DNA from: Croceimicrobium sp963977415
Lineage (GTDB): Bacteria; Bacteroidota; Bacteroidia; Flavobacteriales; Schleiferiaceae
Assembly (NCBI GenBank): GCA_963977415.1
Contig: CAXBOS010000002.1
Location: forward strand, 248,001-312,000
Direction of reading: 5' to 3'
DNA: 64,000 nt
In this document: positions 35,758 to 43,653 of the stretch, piece after piece
Position numbering within the stretch: the first letter of the stretch is position 1
How the letters are laid out: the number at the start of each line of letters is the position of its first letter
The notes under the pieces: model-generated
What the model was told of the DNA's origin: nothing
Databases searched by the model: none
Seen by the model: only the letters and a program-made list of their open reading frames with translations
Made by a program: the position numbers and the translations under genes

Positions 35758-36441
35758 ATGCATTCACTTTTAGGCAACCTCAAATTACAGATTCCGGAGA
35801 AACTTTTTGTTAAAGATCCCGACTCCAGCGACTTAGGTAAAAGGATACTCACCCACAGCATTATTTTAATTGAATCTTTGGGTTTCGAGAACTTCACTTT
35901 TAAAAAGTTAGGTTTAGAAATTGGTTCGCCCGAGAGTACTATTTATCGCTATTTCGAGAACAAGCACAAGCTTCTACTCTATTTAACTTCCTGGTATTGG
36001 GGCTGGTTAGAGTATAAAGTGGTTTTTGCCACTGCTAATGTTGAGTTAGCTCAAAAACAATTGGAAAATGCCATTTGTGCTATTTGCGAAACAGTAAAAC
36101 AAGATCAAAACTTCTCACATATTAATGAAGAGTTGTTGCAACGCATTGTAATTTCGGAGTCTTCCAAAGCTTTCTTAACTAAAGAAATAGAGCAGGAAAA
36201 TAAAGATGGTTTTTTTAAGTCTTATAAAAACTTGGTAGAACGCATCGTTATTATTATCCAAACCATAAACCCAGATTATCCTCATCCTAAAACTTTGGCC
36301 TCCACTCTATTGGAAACCAATCATATGCAAAAATTTTTCGGCAGCCATTTGCCATCTATTACTGATATCGGTAAAGACGATGAGCAAGTAATTAGTTATT
36401 TTAAAACAATGACCCTAAGTATGATTAACTATGGCAAGTAA
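35758..36441 (+). CDS. TetR-family transcriptional regulator
   Basis: 227 residues. The HTH is at about 27-75 (ILIESLGFENFTFKKLGLEIGSPESTIYRYFENKHKLL, shortened in the motif GSPESTIYRYF). The C-terminal ligand domain is unassigned. It is the first gene of an exporter operon and overlaps the ABC gene by 11 bases. It most likely represses the operon through the palindrome at 35713-35731 and is relieved by a substrate of the exporter; both points are inferred. Confidence 0.85.
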   Translation: MHSLLGNLKLQIPEKLFVKDPDSSDLGKRILTHSIILIESLGFENFTFKKLGLEIGSPESTIYRYFENKHKLLLYLTSWYWGWLEYKVVFATANVELAQKQLENAICAICETVKQDQNFSHINEELLQRIVISESSKAFLTKEIEQENKDGFFKSYKNLVERIVIIIQTINPDYPHPKTLASTLLETNHMQKFFGSHLPSITDIGKDDEQVISYFKTMTLSMINYGK

Positions 36442-38137
36442 AGATCCCAAAATGCCACTAAAACGCTTTATTAGTTTACTAGTTAGCGAAAAGAAGGATA
36501 TTGGCAATATTTACATCTATGCGATTTTTAATGGACTCTTGTCCCTCTCTATTCCCTTGGGGATACAGTCTATTATTAACCTGATACAAAGCGGTAGTAG
36601 CTCTACATCGTGGGCTGTTTTAGTTATCATCGTATTAATAGGTTTAGCCCTAGCGGGAGTTTTTCAAATTTTCCAGCTGAGCGTAGCAGAACGCATCCAA
36701 CAGCGCCTTTTTGTCAATGCTTCTTTAGAATTTGCCTATCGCATTCCTCGCCTTAAGCTTTCTGGATTAAAGGATTATTATTTGCCCGAATTGGTAAATC
36801 GCTTTTTTGATGTAATAACGGTACAAAAGGGTTTATATAAATTACTCTTCGATTTCTCGGTAGCAAGTTTACAGATCGTTTTCGGATTGATTTTACTCTC
36901 CATCTACCACCCTTTCTTCATTGCATTTGGCTTCTTTTTAATATTCTTACTTTTAGTCTTCTTCCGAGTAACATCGGGTAAAGGTCTGGAAACCAGTCTT
37001 GAGGAAAGTAAACATAAATACGAAGTAGTTAGTTGGCTAGAAGAATTGGCTCGCAACCTTTCAACCTTCAAAATGGCGGGTAAAACAGATCTGCCTATGG
37101 AGCAAACCGACCTTTTGAGCGGTAAATATCTAAGAACCCGCCGGGCGCATTTCTCGGTTTTAATTCGCCAATATTCATCTCTAATCTTCTTTAAGGTATT
37201 TATTGCTGGCGGTTTACTACTGTTAGGTGGTTTATTGGTTTTTGATCAGCAAATGAATATTGGTCAGTTTGTAGCGGCTGAGATTGTGATTGTTCAGATT
37301 ATCAGCTCGGTAGAAAAACTGGTTTATAGCATTGAAACAATTTATGACGTTTTAACTGGTCTTGAAAAATTAGGGGCGGTTACTGATCTCGAACTAGAAA
37401 ATCAGGATGAAAGCGATCAAATTGAACTTAAAAACGGTGAGAAGCTTAACATTAAGCTTAAAAACATCAATTTGAAATCGCCACAATGGGGTCACGAAAT
37501 TCTCAAGGACATCAACTTGGAAATTGAGCACGGTAAAAAGATTGGTATCGCCGGCGATATGTCTGCGGGCAAATCCTCACTATTGCAGCTTATTGCTGGC
37601 TTGTTTGACAATTATGAAGGCAGTCTTCTTTATAATGGCATTCCTTATAATAAAGTACGCTTAGAAAATCTACGCAGCTTAATTGGCGATAACCTTCGGC
37701 AGGAAGAAATTTTTGGATCTTCCATCTTAGAGAATATCTCACTTCGTCGCGAAAGTGTTAGTAATGAAGACGTTTCTAAACTTTTAGATTTAGTGGGATT
37801 AAAAGATTTTGTGGAAGACTTACCCAATGGAATGTTTACTCAATTACAAACTTCAGGCTTAGGTTTAGCCAGTAGCACCCGTAACCGTATATTAATGGCG
37901 CGAAGCTTGGCTGGTACGCATAGCTTACTCCTATTAGAAGACAATTGGTTTGATGTAAGCCAAGAAACCCGCGATAAGTGGCTCGATTATTTATGCTTCG
38001 ATTGCGGGCAGTCGGTAGTAATGGCCACCAATAATGCCGCTTCTTTAGAACGCATGGATCACATTTACCTCTTGCAAAAAGGTCAAATTATTAAAGAAGG
38101 AACATACGCGGACCTTAAAAACGATTTACCATGTTAA
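36431..38137 (+). CDS. ABC exporter (membrane plus ATPase domain) with altered ATPase motifs
   Basis: 568 residues: six-helix ABC exporter domain (about 20-300), nucleotide-binding domain (about 335-568). The ATPase motifs depart from consensus: Walker A GDMSAGKSS (G-x-x-S), signature LASST where LSGGQ is expected, Walker B end LLLLED where LLLLDE is expected, and ATNN in place of the switch His. Q-loop Gln seems kept (RQEEIF). It may hydrolyse ATP slowly or need a partner. It overlaps tetR by 11 bases and hlyD by 7, and forms a tripartite exporter with the next two genes. Confidence 0.85.
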   Translation: MASKDPKMPLKRFISLLVSEKKDIGNIYIYAIFNGLLSLSIPLGIQSIINLIQSGSSSTSWAVLVIIVLIGLALAGVFQIFQLSVAERIQQRLFVNASLEFAYRIPRLKLSGLKDYYLPELVNRFFDVITVQKGLYKLLFDFSVASLQIVFGLILLSIYHPFFIAFGFFLIFLLLVFFRVTSGKGLETSLEESKHKYEVVSWLEELARNLSTFKMAGKTDLPMEQTDLLSGKYLRTRRAHFSVLIRQYSSLIFFKVFIAGGLLLLGGLLVFDQQMNIGQFVAAEIVIVQIISSVEKLVYSIETIYDVLTGLEKLGAVTDLELENQDESDQIELKNGEKLNIKLKNINLKSPQWGHEILKDINLEIEHGKKIGIAGDMSAGKSSLLQLIAGLFDNYEGSLLYNGIPYNKVRLENLRSLIGDNLRQEEIFGSSILENISLRRESVSNEDVSKLLDLVGLKDFVEDLPNGMFTQLQTSGLGLASSTRNRILMARSLAGTHSLLLLEDNWFDVSQETRDKWLDYLCFDCGQSVVMATNNAASLERMDHIYLLQKGQIIKEGTYADLKNDLPC

Positions 38138-39510
38138 ATATATCGCCTAAAAACTCTGTTGAGAGCAAGGTTGACAATCGCAAATATTCCAGCCTCCGTG
38201 TTTTTTTAGATGAGGCTAAACACCATCGTAGTAGAAAGAGACTTTACCTAATAGCCTTGGCTATTTTATTTGCAGCCCTCTTTTTGCCATGGACGCAAAA
38301 CGTTATGAGTAAGGGTTTTGTAACCAGTTTACAACCCGATAAAAGACCGCAAACCTTGCAATCTGTTATTGGTGGCCGAATCGAAGAATGGCATATTAAA
38401 GAAGGCCAGTTTGTACGCAAAGGCGATACCCTACTCTTTATTTCGGAAACTAAAAATGAATATTTTGATCCGCGTTTGCTAGAGCGTACGGGAGCACAGA
38501 TTAAAGCCAAGCAGTCTTCTAGTGAAAATTACAGTCAAAAAGCGGCTTCTTTGGCCACTCAGGTAGATGCGCTCAAAGAAAATAAACGTCTAAAATTGCA
38601 GCAAGCAGTTAATAAAATTGAAATTTTCCGCTTAAAGGTGGTAGCTGATAGCATGGATTTTATTGCTGCGAAAACCGACGAGATTTTTGCAATGGCGCAG
38701 ATGCAGCGTATGGACACTCTTTTTAATGATGGCCTCTATTCGCGGACTGATTTAGAAAAACGTCGTCAGAAATTACAGGAAACAAGCTCCAAACGTATTT
38801 CTGCGGAAAGTAAACTATTAGCAACTCGTAACGAGTTAATCAATTCCAAGGTGGAACTTAATTCGATTAATGCCGATTACGATACCAAAATCGCCAAGGC
38901 AGAAAGTGAACGTTTCTCTACCCTATCAGCCATGTATGGAACTGATGCCGAGGTTAGTAAAATGGAGAATCAGTATTCTAATTATGCTATCCGCACTAGT
39001 AATTATTATATAACCGCTCCTCAAGATGGCTATATTACTCAGGCCATTAAAACTGGTATTGGTGAAACCGTAAAAGAAGGAGAAGATATCTTAACTATTA
39101 TGCCCGCCGATTACGATTTGGCCATTGAAATGTATGTTCGCCCATTAAACTATCCTCTCATGCACGTGGGCGAAGAAGTACGCTTGCAGTTTGACGGTTG
39201 GCCTGCCATTTTCTTTAGTGGTTGGCCTGGTGTTTCGGTAGGTACTTTTGGCGGAAGAATTGTGGCCATCGATAACTTCACCAGTGCGAATGGACTTTAC
39301 CGCATTTTAGTATCTCCCGATCCAGAGCAAGAGTCTTGGCCTGAAGGTGTGCGAGTTGGTGCTGGTGTAAAAACCTTCGCCCTCCTAAACGATGTGCCTA
39401 TTTGGTATGAGATTTGGCGTCAGATTAACGGTTTCCCGGCAGACTTCTACATTCCTGAAAACTCAAAAGATCAGTCTAAAGACAAGAGCTCTAATGAGAA
39501 GAAAAAGTAA
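38131..39510 (+). CDS. HlyD-family membrane fusion protein
   Basis: 459 residues: short cytoplasmic N-terminus, one membrane helix (about 38-56), a lipoyl-like half (GGRIEEWHIKEGQFVRKGDTL near 80-100), a long coiled-coil hairpin (about 115-290) and the second lipoyl half ITAPQDGYITQAIKTG near 300. It links the inner membrane ABC protein to an outer membrane TolC channel through the periplasm. Its end overlaps the tolC-like gene by 17 bases. Confidence 0.9.
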   Translation: MLNISPKNSVESKVDNRKYSSLRVFLDEAKHHRSRKRLYLIALAILFAALFLPWTQNVMSKGFVTSLQPDKRPQTLQSVIGGRIEEWHIKEGQFVRKGDTLLFISETKNEYFDPRLLERTGAQIKAKQSSSENYSQKAASLATQVDALKENKRLKLQQAVNKIEIFRLKVVADSMDFIAAKTDEIFAMAQMQRMDTLFNDGLYSRTDLEKRRQKLQETSSKRISAESKLLATRNELINSKVELNSINADYDTKIAKAESERFSTLSAMYGTDAEVSKMENQYSNYAIRTSNYYITAPQDGYITQAIKTGIGETVKEGEDILTIMPADYDLAIEMYVRPLNYPLMHVGEEVRLQFDGWPAIFFSGWPGVSVGTFGGRIVAIDNFTSANGLYRILVSPDPEQESWPEGVRVGAGVKTFALLNDVPIWYEIWRQINGFPADFYIPENSKDQSKDKSSNEKKK

Positions 39511-40888
39511 TTACTTTCTATTAATAATTGGGCTTTTTTGGCTGTGGCCAGATGCGCAAGCACAAAGCATCGATTCTACTGTTTTATCGGTTGATACCTT
39601 TGTTGCTATCGTAAAGAGACATCATCCGGTAGCTTTGCAAGCGGAGCTAATTAAAAGACAAGCGAAAGCCGAACGCCTTAAAGCGAGCGGTGCTTTCGAC
39701 CCAAAGCTCTTTAGTGATATCAACCAAAAGCAGTTTAGCGAAAAGGATTATTATCAATTGCAAAACTCGGGAATTGAATTTCCAGCCTGGTTTGGTTTGA
39801 AAGCGAAAGCCGGTTACGAGTTAAACGATGGTATTTATTTAAATAATCAGAATACTGTTCCGGGCAGCGGTTTATGGTATGCTGATGTTTCGATTACCTT
39901 GGGACAAGGCTTATTGATGGACGAAAGGCGCGCTATGTTAAAACAAGCGCGTATTCTGCAAGAATCAGCCGAGTTTGAAGTCGACTTAGCCCTCAATGAT
40001 TTATTGGAAAAGGCTTTAACGAGCTATTGGCAGTGGTATGAAGCTTATCGCGAGATGGCGATAATTAATCAGGCTTTAGATGCCGCAGAATTTAGGTTTA
40101 AAAGTATTAAAAGGCAGGCGATTATAGGTGAAAAATCCATGGTGGACACGCTCGAATCGGCTATTCAAGTGCAAGATCTCTCTATTCGCCTGCGTAAAGC
40201 AGAAGCGCTTTTTATTCAAAAGCGCAACGAATTAGCGACCTACCTTTGGTTGGATGGTGTTTTACCTCTAAACCTTCAAGCGAATTCCAAGCCTGAGTTA
40301 AGTGAAGGGGCCATATTAAATATCCTCCCAGAAAATTGGTTCGAGCAGCATCCTAGTCTAAACTTTTATCGCTTAAAGCTAGAAGGCTTGGATATTGAGC
40401 GCAGATTGAAGGCTGAATCCCTAAAACCGCAATTAGATTTAAACTATAAGTTTCTCAACCAGCCTGCGCCGAACGACTTTTTCGCGCAATATTCACCCGA
40501 TAACTACAATTGGGGCTTAAAAGCTACTTTCCCCATATTTGTGCGTAAAGCGAGGGGTGATTTAATGAAGACTAAGGTTAAAATAGAAGAGAATAATCTA
40601 GAGCTCGAATTAAAGCGGGTGAGCCTACAAAACAAGGTGCAAGCTTTGGAACAGGAGTTACTATTAAGTCAGACTCAGCTTATTGAAACTCGTTCTATGG
40701 TTACTAATTACCGTAGACTTTTAGAGGCGGAGAATAATAAATTCCGAAACGGAGAAAGCTCTTTATTCCTTATTAATTCCCGCGAATTAAAATACATTGA
40801 TGCGCAAATGAAACAGGTAGAATTAGAATCTAAAGTAAACTCTGTACGCGCTAAATTAAAAGCTGCTGCTGGGGTTCTAGATAATTAA
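39494..40888 (+). CDS. TolC-family outer membrane efflux protein
   Basis: 464 residues from ATG 39494, which starts a signal peptide (MRRKSNYFLLIIGLFWLW…QA); an open frame extends 34 codons upstream but overlaps hlyD and lacks a signal. TolC-type helices with heptad patterns lie at about 140-230 and 340-450. It forms the outer membrane exit duct of the exporter. A terminator follows 17 bases after the stop. Confidence 0.88.
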   Translation: MRRKSNYFLLIIGLFWLWPDAQAQSIDSTVLSVDTFVAIVKRHHPVALQAELIKRQAKAERLKASGAFDPKLFSDINQKQFSEKDYYQLQNSGIEFPAWFGLKAKAGYELNDGIYLNNQNTVPGSGLWYADVSITLGQGLLMDERRAMLKQARILQESAEFEVDLALNDLLEKALTSYWQWYEAYREMAIINQALDAAEFRFKSIKRQAIIGEKSMVDTLESAIQVQDLSIRLRKAEALFIQKRNELATYLWLDGVLPLNLQANSKPELSEGAILNILPENWFEQHPSLNFYRLKLEGLDIERRLKAESLKPQLDLNYKFLNQPAPNDFFAQYSPDNYNWGLKATFPIFVRKARGDLMKTKVKIEENNLELELKRVSLQNKVQALEQELLLSQTQLIETRSMVTNYRRLLEAENNKFRNGESSLFLINSRELKYIDAQMKQVELESKVNSVRAKLKAAAGVLDN

Positions 40889-40905
40889 ACCGAAAACGAC
40901 CAGTC

Positions 40906-40943
40906 AAAAAAAAACCTTAAGCCTAGACTTAAGGTTTTTTTTT
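40906..40943. terminator. Terminator at the end of the exporter operon (bidirectional)
   Basis: 16-bp complementary arms (A run plus CCTTAAG, then CTTAAGG plus T run) around a 6-bp loop, between the convergent tolC-like and nitroreductase genes. Confidence 0.93.
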
Positions 40944-40994
40944 GCTTTATTAAGTGGCCTAACCTATTGTTATAGGTTAACTTATCAAAATAAA

Positions 40995-41573
40995 TTACGA
41001 CTCCCAGCGTACTTTGTTCTCGATCGAACTCAATCTTCGTCCTACAGGATTCGTTTTGCTAGGCTTACCAATATATAATAGGCCCATAGACTTATGCGCT
41101 GCATCAAATTGCATAAAATCGCGGAAAGCATCGCTAAAGGCGAAACCAGGAGTGCTCCAAATTGCACCATAACCTAAACTATGAATATAAAGCCACATGT
41201 TTTGTACGGCCATCGCTACGGCGCAGCTCTCCTCTATTTCAGGAATTTTAGGATTGGAGTTCGGCTTCATGGCAATGCCAATAACATGGGATGATAATAA
41301 GGGCTTTTCTAAGAGCTTGTTGTAGCGAATCTCGTTAAAGTCTTCAGCCTCTTTATTTGGTTGATCATAATCGGCCATAAAACGACCTAAAGACTTTAAT
41401 GCCTCGCCTTGGTATACCACAAAGCGCCAAGGCTCCGTATAGCCATGGGTTGGAGCCCAATTGGCCTGCTCTAAAATTTCTTTAATCTGCGTATCAGGAA
41501 TGATTTCTCCCGTAAAAGTATCTGGTTTAACGGTTCTGCGCTCAGCAATTAGCTGTGCTAAAGTATTGTGCAT
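40995..41573 (-). CDS. Nitroreductase family protein (FMN-dependent)
   Basis: 192 residues. Opening IAERRTVKPDTF with the FMN-binding RR(S/T) motif, WAPTHGYTEPWRFVVYQ near 37-53, and the C-terminal LLYIGKPSKTNPVGRR. These features are those of the YdjA-like subfamily, which reduces nitro or quinone compounds using NAD(P)H. Cytoplasmic. Its start is one base from the stop of the shikimate kinase gene, so the two are probably co-transcribed. Confidence 0.9.
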   Translation of the reverse strand: MHNTLAQLIAERRTVKPDTFTGEIIPDTQIKEILEQANWAPTHGYTEPWRFVVYQGEALKSLGRFMADYDQPNKEAEDFNEIRYNKLLEKPLLSSHVIGIAMKPNSNPKIPEIEESCAVAMAVQNMWLYIHSLGYGAIWSTPGFAFSDAFRDFMQFDAAHKSMGLLYIGKPSKTNPVGRRLSSIENKVRWES

Positions 41574-41574
41574 A

Positions 41575-42087
41575 TTAGTCTTTTAATAGTTTTTGCATTT
41601 CACTAAGGTAGGCTCCTTCTCTTGCCAGCTTAGAATCGAGCGTAAAAATAGCCTGCTCATAATAAACGCTGCGTTCAAATAGATGTTTAGCGATGTACTC
41701 TTTTAAATCTTCATCTTTTAGATGAGCCAATAAAGGACGCTCTCTGCGATCTTTCAACAAGCGATCAAATAAAATGGGAATATTGTGTTTCAAATAGAAA
41801 CTCGCGGCTTTGGAGTTAATCAAAGTCATATTATCGTAGTAACATGGTGTGCCTCCACCCGTAGCCAAAACAAAATTATCCTCTTCTAAGAGAACTTCCA
41901 GCATCGCTCTTTCCTTTTTTCGGAAATAAAGCTCCCCTTTATTGAAGATGATTTCACTAATAGAATTACCCTCTTCTTTTTCAATTATTTGGTCGAGATC
42001 CAATAATTTCAGGCTCCATGCTACCGATATATCCCTTGCCAAGGACGATTTTCCGCTGGCCATGTAGCCAATTAAAACAATTTTCAT
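41575..42087 (-). CDS. aroK: Shikimate kinase
   Basis: 170 residues from ATG 42087, with Walker A GYMASGKSS at 6-14, the shikimate-binding block LLDLDQIIEKEEGNSISEIF-like near 30, RKKERAMLE, GGGTPCY near 82 and the lid DRRERPLL near 115. It phosphorylates shikimate in aromatic amino acid synthesis. A longer frame (to 42183) exists, but a -7 match TACTTTTG at 42107-42114 (minus strand) would start the transcript just before 42087, which decides for the short form. Confidence 0.93.
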   Translation of the reverse strand: MKIVLIGYMASGKSSLARDISVAWSLKLLDLDQIIEKEEGNSISEIIFNKGELYFRKKERAMLEVLLEEDNFVLATGGGTPCYYDNMTLINSKAASFYLKHNIPILFDRLLKDRRERPLLAHLKDEDLKEYIAKHLFERSVYYEQAIFTLDSKLAREGAYLSEMQKLLKD

Positions 42088-42170
42088 AGCTGTAAAATAC
42101 TGAGAACAAAAGTAGTGCATTCTGAGGGCTAGACGGGTGAAAAAAAACATCAATATTTTTTCTAGTTTTC

Positions 42171-42203
42171 TTTGGTGGTACAAGTTTTAACTCTTTATAT
42201 TTG
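42171..42203 (+). promoter_or_regulatory. Putative promoter of tRNA-Lys
   Basis: TTTG (42171-42174), a 21-bp spacer and TATATTTG (42196-42203) match the Bacteroidota consensus; the tRNA begins 27 bases after the -7 box. Confidence 0.6.
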
Positions 42204-42229
42204 CAGCCCCAAAACGATGAGGGGTCAAC

Positions 42230-42302
42230 GACTCAGTAGCTCAGCTGGCAGAGCATCTCCCTTTTAAGGAGAGGGTCCAGGGTTCGAGCCCCTGCTGAGT
42301 CA
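42230..42302 (+). tRNA. tRNA-Lys (anticodon TTT)
   Basis: 73 nt with acceptor arms GACTCAG/CTGAGTC, D arm GCTC-AGCTGGCA-GAGC, anticodon arm TCTCC-CTTTTAA-GGAGA (anticodon TTT) and T arm with TTCGAGC. CCA is encoded directly after the discriminator A (42303-42305). Confidence 0.97.
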
Positions 42303-42305
42303 CCA

Positions 42306-42333
42306 AAAAAAAGCCCTAAACAGGGCTTTTTTT
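42306..42333 (+). terminator. Terminator after tRNA-Lys
   Basis: 12-bp arms (A run plus GCCCT, AGGGC plus T run) around an AAAC loop directly after the tRNA. Confidence 0.93.
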
Positions 42334-42406
42334 GATAGTACAAAGATCAAGTGATATGAAGGCCAAGGTCTCTTATCTCACATTTAAGTTCTCTGTTCTG
42401 ATAATT

Positions 42407-42490
42407 GCCCAGGTGGCGGAATTGGTAGACGCGCCACCTTGAGGGGGTGGTGATCGTAAGGTCGTGCAGGTTCAAGTCCTGTTCTGGGCA
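42407..42490 (+). tRNA. tRNA-Leu (anticodon GAG)
   Basis: 84 nt class II tRNA with a long variable arm. Acceptor GCCCAGG pairs TCTGGGC with one G-U pair; anticodon arm CCACC-TTGAGGG-GGTGG gives anticodon GAG; T loop TTCAAGT. CCA is not encoded (the following bases are CAT). Confidence 0.95.
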
Positions 42491-42504
42491 CATCTAAAAA
42501 AGAT

Positions 42505-42542
42505 AAAACCCTTGTTAGTCATTGGATTAGCAAGGGTTTTTT
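42505..42542 (+). terminator. Terminator after tRNA-Leu
   Basis: AAAACCCTTG (42505-42514) and CAAGGGTTTT (42531-42540) arms with a 16-base loop and further T residues. Confidence 0.85.
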
Positions 42543-42675
42543 ATTTACTACCGATACATTATCGATACATTTTTTTCATTTTGATGCATCACATTTCTTC
42601 TAAACGGATGCTTTTTCATCTGTAGTAATTTGTGTGAACTTATTCAGAGGTAAAATTTCACGTCTTCAAGTTTCT

Positions 42676-42996
42676 TTAAAAAGGCATAATATCAAAAACC
42701 AGCTTCTCCCCTAGTGTTACATACACGCTTAAACGCGGATGCTTATGCTTCTGATCGTAAAAGGATAGCTCCTGCTTGATTTCACTAATATCTTTTATAC
42801 GGCAATGCCACGTCTCTGGGGATTCTTCTTTTAAAGAGCTCAGGAAATCACGAAAATATTCATAGCCAGCGCTGGGCTCGAGATCACCAAAGCTAACTTC
42901 TGGACTCAAAATATAAGGCAGAAATAGCTCGGGCATGCCTTTATTGACTGCTTCAATAAACTCCTCTTTGATTTTGTCTTTAGAAAATGATGGCAT
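42676..42996 (-). CDS. Hypothetical protein, 106 aa
   Basis: No signal or membrane segment; acidic and aromatic, with a C-terminal beta-like stretch (LSVYVTLGEKLVFDIMPF). No family was recognised. The size and mixed alpha/beta pattern could fit an NTF2/SnoaL-like fold, but this is a weak guess. It is preceded by 81 bases of non-coding DNA and transcribed in the same direction as the next gene upstream. Confidence 0.55.
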   Translation of the reverse strand: MPSFSKDKIKEEFIEAVNKGMPELFLPYILSPEVSFGDLEPSAGYEYFRDFLSSLKEESPETWHCRIKDISEIKQELSFYDQKHKHPRLSVYVTLGEKLVFDIMPF

Positions 42997-43077
42997 TTAC
43001 GATTCTTGGATTTAAGTTACACTAGGCTATTTCTGGAGGTGTCCACAATAAACACTAGAAATGCAGCTAATTAAAAG

Positions 43078-43560
43078 TTAAAAATGCCACTTAAAAGACA
43101 AGCAGGGCACTCCTTGTGTAGTGGAGAAGCCTAATTGCACTGTTAAATGTTGTAAGTGATTAGATTTTGCCTTTTGAAAAAGATACTCTGCTCGCCAAAA
43201 AAAGAGGCCAGAACTTAAAAGTACTCCACCTGACGCTGCCGTGGTGATTAAGCCTATATAGGATTTCCCCATTTCTTCGGTTAGACTTAAACTTGAGGGA
43301 ATAAAAGTAGTTAAACTTACCCCGGTCACTAAGCCTAAGGTTCCCAGACCCAAAAGAATTTTACCAGTGAAACGCTTGCTTTTTGATCGGGAAATAAAAT
43401 CTATCACCTTAGGATCTCTATCATTAAGTAGCAATTTACGCCACTGCGAGCGGCTTAGCTCTTTGTATTCTGGCTGAATCACGATTTCTTGAGCGCGAAG
43501 AGAAAAGGAAACTAAAAGAAAAAGAATGCAAAAAATATTGACTCGAGTAAATTGCTTCAC
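43078..43560 (-). CDS. Hypothetical exported membrane protein, 160 aa
   Basis: Begins with a signal peptide (about 1-23, ending LRAQE). A basic stretch follows (SRSQWRKLLLNDRDPKVIDF), then two hydrophobic segments (about 65-85 and 95-120) and a short tail. The two helices suggest an inner membrane protein with its N-terminal part in the periplasm. No family was recognised. Similar small proteins occur near many Bacteroidota genes without assigned function. Confidence 0.6.
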   Translation of the reverse strand: MKQFTRVNIFCILFLLVSFSLRAQEIVIQPEYKELSRSQWRKLLLNDRDPKVIDFISRSKSKRFTGKILLGLGTLGLVTGVSLTTFIPSSLSLTEEMGKSYIGLITTAASGGVLLSSGLFFWRAEYLFQKAKSNHLQHLTVQLGFSTTQGVPCLSFKWHF

Positions 43561-43653
43561 AGTTTAGAATGTGCAGTGGAAAATAATTTAAAATAATCAG
43601 CTCAATACTATTAGAGTATCACAAAGCTCCTTAAAAACCTTAGAACTATGATT

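Noticed and set aside
39392..39493. Longer N-terminus for the TolC-like protein
   Set aside because: Lies inside hlyD in another frame and would bury the signal peptide.
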